Below, piece after piece: positions 59,699-64,000 of a DNA stretch of 64,000 nucleotides. This stretch comes from Glandiceps talaboti (lineage: Eukaryota; Hemichordata; Enteropneusta; Spengelidae): contig NC_135564.1 of the NCBI RefSeq assembly GCF_964340395.1, positions 23,975,387 to 24,039,386 of the forward strand, written 5' to 3'. Positions within the stretch are counted from its first letter, which is position 1; each line of letters begins with the position of its first letter. Under the pieces are notes generated by a model. It worked only from the letters and a program-made list of their open reading frames with translations, searched no databases and was not told where the DNA came from. The translations under genes and the position numbers were made by a program.

Positions 59699-61602
59699 CT
59701 GACCGAAGAAACTGACCGGTCCCTGAAAGTGAAAAAGTGAAAAAATCGACCAACCGACCAAAATTTTCCATGGAAAAAAACAAAAACATTTTTAAACTTT
59801 AGGATCACCCCTACACACCAACCTTGGTGACACCAGGTCGAATAAATAATAGTGGGTGTCTTTGCGATTTCCTAGCTTTATAATGTTATTCATGTTTTTA
59901 TCAGATAACATCTCTAGTTGATAAAGTTTTAAATCAAAACTATCGTCTTCTCTGTCTCTTTGTAGCTTACCAACTTTGAATTAATTAGTGCACAACTAAT
60001 CCTAGATCAAACTGGGAGGCTTCAAACTGGTAGGCTATTTGGCAAATTACTAGTGACATATTTCCATAACCAGTGTAAATATCTACTAACTGACAAATGG
60101 TAATACACCAAACATTAGTCGGATTGGTAGGTGTCAGTTAGTGAACTAAAATACTTTTTAAGTTAACGTGAATGTTGGTGGCGCTATACTACTGAGAACG
60201 CATGAACGTACGTATAAAACTTCTTGGTAATATAATTTTGTGTACAATGTATCTGGATGGGTAATTACCAAGTTGCGGCAAACATTGAACGCAAGACGCA
60301 CATAAAGACCACCATGCAAATAAACAATAAACAGAGGATACATTGCATTTATTAATCAAACGTTAATACATGTCAACACAATATACTAGGAAATTCCCTT
60401 TCCCTGTCTATCTTTCTGTGTAAAGACTTTTTAAGTTTTACTGTTCGTCACCGTGTTCTCTACATGGACGTATGAGTGGGGTGGGGTGCACGGAGGTGGG
60501 GTGGCACAAACAATAATTACGTAATCAAACGCTATATACATAATATATAACTGTCAGTCAGTCGACGTAGGAAGATTACGCAGTGGGGTTTGACCTTTAC
60601 TTGCACACGACAGCGCATGACAGAACTGGTAATGCTCATGACTGTAGCAGACACAGGAGTTGCCAATGATACTCGCAACGCATAGATCTGGTACTTGAGT
60701 AGTACATGTCTGTCGTTTTTTGAAAAAATATTTGATTCATTTTTTCCCATCAAAACTTGCAAGGGGGCGCCAATGAATTTCCAAGAGGGTGCTGTGCCCC
60801 TGTTACCTTGTTCAGGGGACACTGGACTCTTGACACTGAATATTTTTGTCATACATGTATTTTGATTTTTCAAGTCTTTGATTACACCTGTACAAATTTG
60901 GGAGAACCTGTAGTGTAATTTAATAATTAATAGTGAGCCTCCTTAATTAAAAAAACATAGGACCGCATATTTTTTGGGACCCCATATTTGGTGATTGTGT
61001 GTGATTTTGGCAAAAAAATGTGGTAAAAAAAAAGAAGAAAAAATGAAGTGCTACAATGCCATTGGTGTTCTTTTTAAAGAAACTTCCTTACATTTGTAAA
61101 AAGGTAGCTTGAAAAATATTGCCACCTAACTGAATTTCCTGTGGTCAGATAATTTGATAATGTATGGTTATTATGATTTATAAGTGTTATCATGTGTATA
61201 ATGTTGAATGTTCCATTTCTTTACAGTAGTGAATCCAGAATGGATAGAAATGAAAGAACTCAAACTGAAAAAAAGGTAATTAGAAATTAAGTTGATTCAA
61301 ATGTCTTCATTTAAATAATTAGCTATTACATGTGGGCAATGTGACATAAATGGAAAGAAACAACCCAACATATTACAACATATTAATAGAAGACTAATTA
61401 TATACCAGTCTTACTGAAAGGTATAGTTAGATTATCGATTTTGATTAATCTTTGACCTCACGTGACCTCAATTAACATCACCAGCAGGAAGGGAACTATC
61501 AGTTTTTATGACTGGAGGTGGGCCGGTGACTTAATTTCTGTTGTTCTTAATAATAGTGACCCCCTCCAGTTCATCCACAAAACAACCCAACTACCACACT
61601 GA
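59699..61602. other. flanking DNA, no clear gene
   Basis: Outside the inverted repeat I see only short open frames without domains. One exon-like stretch is listed separately (61227-61275). Confidence 0.5.
61227..61275 (+). CDS. possible 49-bp internal exon of a host gene
   Basis: CATTTCTTTACAG precedes it and AAAAG|GTAATT follows. One frame reads VNPEWIEMKELKLKK without a stop. Splice consensus and sequence character fit a coding exon, but it is short and I cannot link it to other exons. Confidence 0.25.
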
Positions 61603-64000
61603 GAACCTAAGTCCTAAATCATAACATAAGTCCTAAATCTTTAGCTAAGTCCTAAATCATACGTAAGTCCTAAATCATAACCTAAGTCCTAAAGCATAAC
61701 CTAAGTCCTAAATCATAATCTAATTCCTAAATCATACCTAAGTCCTAAAGCACATCTAAGTCCTAAAGCATACCTAAGTCCTAAATCATACCTAAGTCCT
61801 AAAGCATACCTAAGTCTTAAAGCAAAGCTAAGTCCTAAAGCATACCTAAGTCTTAAAGCATACCTAAGTCCTAAATCATACCTAAGTCCTAAATCATAAT
61901 CTAATTCCTAAATCTTTAGCTAAGTCCTAAATCATACCTAAGTCCTAAATCATAACCTAAGTCCTAAAACATAACCTAAGTCCTAAATCATACCTAAGTC
62001 CTAAATCATAATCTAAGTAATAACTCTTTAGCTAAGTCCTAAATCATACCTAAGTCTTAAATCATAATCTAATTCCTAAATCTTTAGCTAAGTCCTAAAT
62101 CATACCTAAGTCCTAAATCATAATCTAAGTCCTAAATCTTTAGCTAAGTCCTAAATCATACGTAAGTCCTAAATCATAACCTAAGTCCTAATCATACCTA
62201 AGTCCTAAATCATAACCTAAGTCCTAAAGCATAACCTAAGTCCTAAATCATACCTAAGTCCTAAATCATAACCTAAGTCCTAAATCATACGTAAGTCCTA
62301 AATCATAACCTAAGTCCTAAATCATAACCTAAGTCCTAAAGCATAACCTAAGTCCTAAAGCATAACCTAAGTCCTAAAGCATAACCTAAGTCCTAAATCA
62401 TAACCTAAGTCCTAAATCATAATCTAAGTCCTAAATCATTACCTAAGTTCTAAATCATACCTAAGTCCTAAAGTATACCTAAGTCTTAAAGCAAAGCTAA
62501 GTCCTAAAGCATACCTAAGTCTTAAAGCATACCTAAGTCCTAAATCATACCTAAGTCCTAAATCATACCTAAGTCCTAAATCATAACTAAGTCCTAAATC
62601 ATAACTAAGTCCTAAAGAATATCTAAGTCCTAAATCATACGTAAGTCCTAAATCATGCCTAAGTCCTAAGTAATAACCTAAGTCCTAAATCATACCTAAG
62701 TCCTAAAGCATAACCTAAGTCCTAAATCATAACCTAAGTCCTAAATCATAACATAAGTCCTAAATCATAATGTAATTCCTAAATCTTTAGCTAAGTCCTA
62801 AATCATACCTAAGTCCTAAATCATACCTAAGTCCTAAAGCATAACCTAAGTCCTAAATCATAACCTAAGTCCTAAATCATAACCTAAGTCCTAAAGCATA
62901 ACCTAAGTCCTAAAGCATAACCTAAGTCCTCAAGCATAACCTAAGTCCTCAAGCATAACCTAAGTCCTAAATCATAACCTAAGTCCTAAAGCATAACCTA
63001 AGTCCTAAAGCATAACCTAAGTCCTAAAGCATAACCTAAGTCCTAAAGCATAACCTAAGTCCTAAAGCATAACCTAAGTCCTAAAGCATAATCTAATTCC
63101 TAAATCATACCTAAGTCCTAAAGCATACCTAAGTCTTAAAGCATACCTAAGTCCTAATCATAACCTAAGTCCTAAAGCATAACCTAAGTCCTAAAGCATA
63201 ACCTAAGTCCTAAAGCATATCTAAGTCCTAAATCATACGTAAGTCCTAAATCATACCTAAGTCCTAAATCTTTAGCTAAGTCCTAAATCATAACCTAAGT
63301 CCTAAATCATAACCTAAGTCCTAAATCATAACCTAAGTCCTAAAGTATAACCTAAGTCCTAAAGCATAACCTAAGTCTAAAGCATAACCTAAGTCCTAAA
63401 GCATAACCTAAGTCCTAAAGCATAACCTAAGTCCTAAATCATAACCTAAGTCCTAAAGCATATCTAAGTCCTAATCATAACCTAAGTCCTAAATCATATT
63501 TAAGTCCTAAAGCATATCTAAGTCCTAAATCATACGAAAGTCCTAAATCATACCTAAGTCCTAAGTAATAACTTAAGTCCTAAATCATACCTAAGTCCTA
63601 AATCATAACATAAGTCCTAAATCATAATCTAATTCCTAAATCTTTAGCTAAGTCCTAAATCATACTTAAGTCCTAAATCTTTAGCTAAGTCCTAAATCAT
63701 ACCTAAGTCCTAAATCATAACCTAAGTCCTAAAGTATAACCTAAGTCCTAAATCATACCTAAGTCCTAAAGCATAACCTAAGTCCTAAATCATAACCTAA
63801 GTCCTAAATCATACTTAAGTCCTAAATCATAATCTAAGTCCTAAATCTTTAGCTAAGTCCTAAATCATACGTAAGTCCTAAATCATAACCTAAGTCCTAA
63901 ATCTTTAGCTAAGTCCTAAATCATACGTAAGTCCTAAATCATAACCTAAGTCCTAAAGCATAACCTAAGTCCTAAATCATAATCTAATTCCTAAATCATA
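61603..64000 (+). repeat. 19-bp CCTAA-rich satellite, reaching the window end
   Basis: About 125 copies of a unit near CCTAAGTCCTAAATCATAA, with variants AAAGCATAA, ATCTTTAGC and an 18-base form (ATCATA). Variant types are clustered and repeat in longer groups, for example the TCTTAAAGC group near 61810-61870 and again near 62480-62530. Each unit holds two CCTAA blocks, like degenerate animal telomere repeats on the C strand. The array continues beyond the window. Confidence 0.95.

Noticed and set aside
1-64000. CRISPR arrays, bacterial operons, riboswitches, tRNA or rRNA genes
   Set aside because: The tandem repeats have no spacer structure, the genes and splice sites are eukaryotic, and no tRNA or rRNA signature was seen by eye.

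Overview
The window looks like AT-rich nuclear DNA of an invertebrate animal, probably marine. This rests on spliced gene models, a Polinton/Maverick, a Penelope-like element, non-LTR retrotransposons and a Gypsy element of the Gmr1 type. Gmr1 elements (integrase before reverse transcriptase) were first described from deuterostomes, so a deuterostome host is plausible, but I cannot name a species. Nearly all recognisable coding DNA belongs to mobile elements, and most copies are damaged.

The main structure is a large inverted repeat. About 326-7088 and about 46012-59698 are the same series of blocks in opposite orientation. From outside inwards each arm holds a unique block ending in 22-bp tandem repeats, a TATAC array, a block with a decayed Penelope-like reverse transcriptase, a second TATAC array, a 350-bp block with a hairpin MITE, and a third TATAC array. 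The right arm is twice as long because its middle array grew from about 1.35 kb to about 7.9 kb and because a 5'-truncated LINE landed in it. The left arm alone carries a 430-bp AT-flanked insertion with a hammerhead-ribozyme-like motif. A better hammerhead motif lies just outside the left arm (228-275).

Between the arms, 7.2-26.5 kb is repeat-rich DNA. It holds a 169-bp satellite split by a 1.1-kb DNA transposon with a 5-bp target duplication, a decayed LINE, a probable TIR element with a SAP-like ORF and a long hairpin, and two convergent spliced gene models that share an inverted copy of one exon. From 26.6 to 32.6 kb lies a minus-strand Gmr1-like LTR retrotransposon (Gag-protease, then integrase-RT-RNase H). 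From 32.7 to 46.0 kb lies a Polinton gene cluster: zinc-finger protein, protein-primed DNA polymerase B, a minus-strand capsid-like gene, two proteins sharing a LNDLRD start, a two-helix membrane protein, a retroviral-type integrase with a split chromodomain, and three further genes, the last running into the right arm. No packaging ATPase or adenovirus-type protease is visible.

Right of the inverted repeat (59.7-61.6 kb) is ordinary non-coding DNA with one possible short exon. From 61.6 kb to the window end is a 19-bp satellite rich in CCTAA. The long open frames inside TATAC arrays are artefacts: a 5-bp TATAC repeat has no stop in three frames of one strand.
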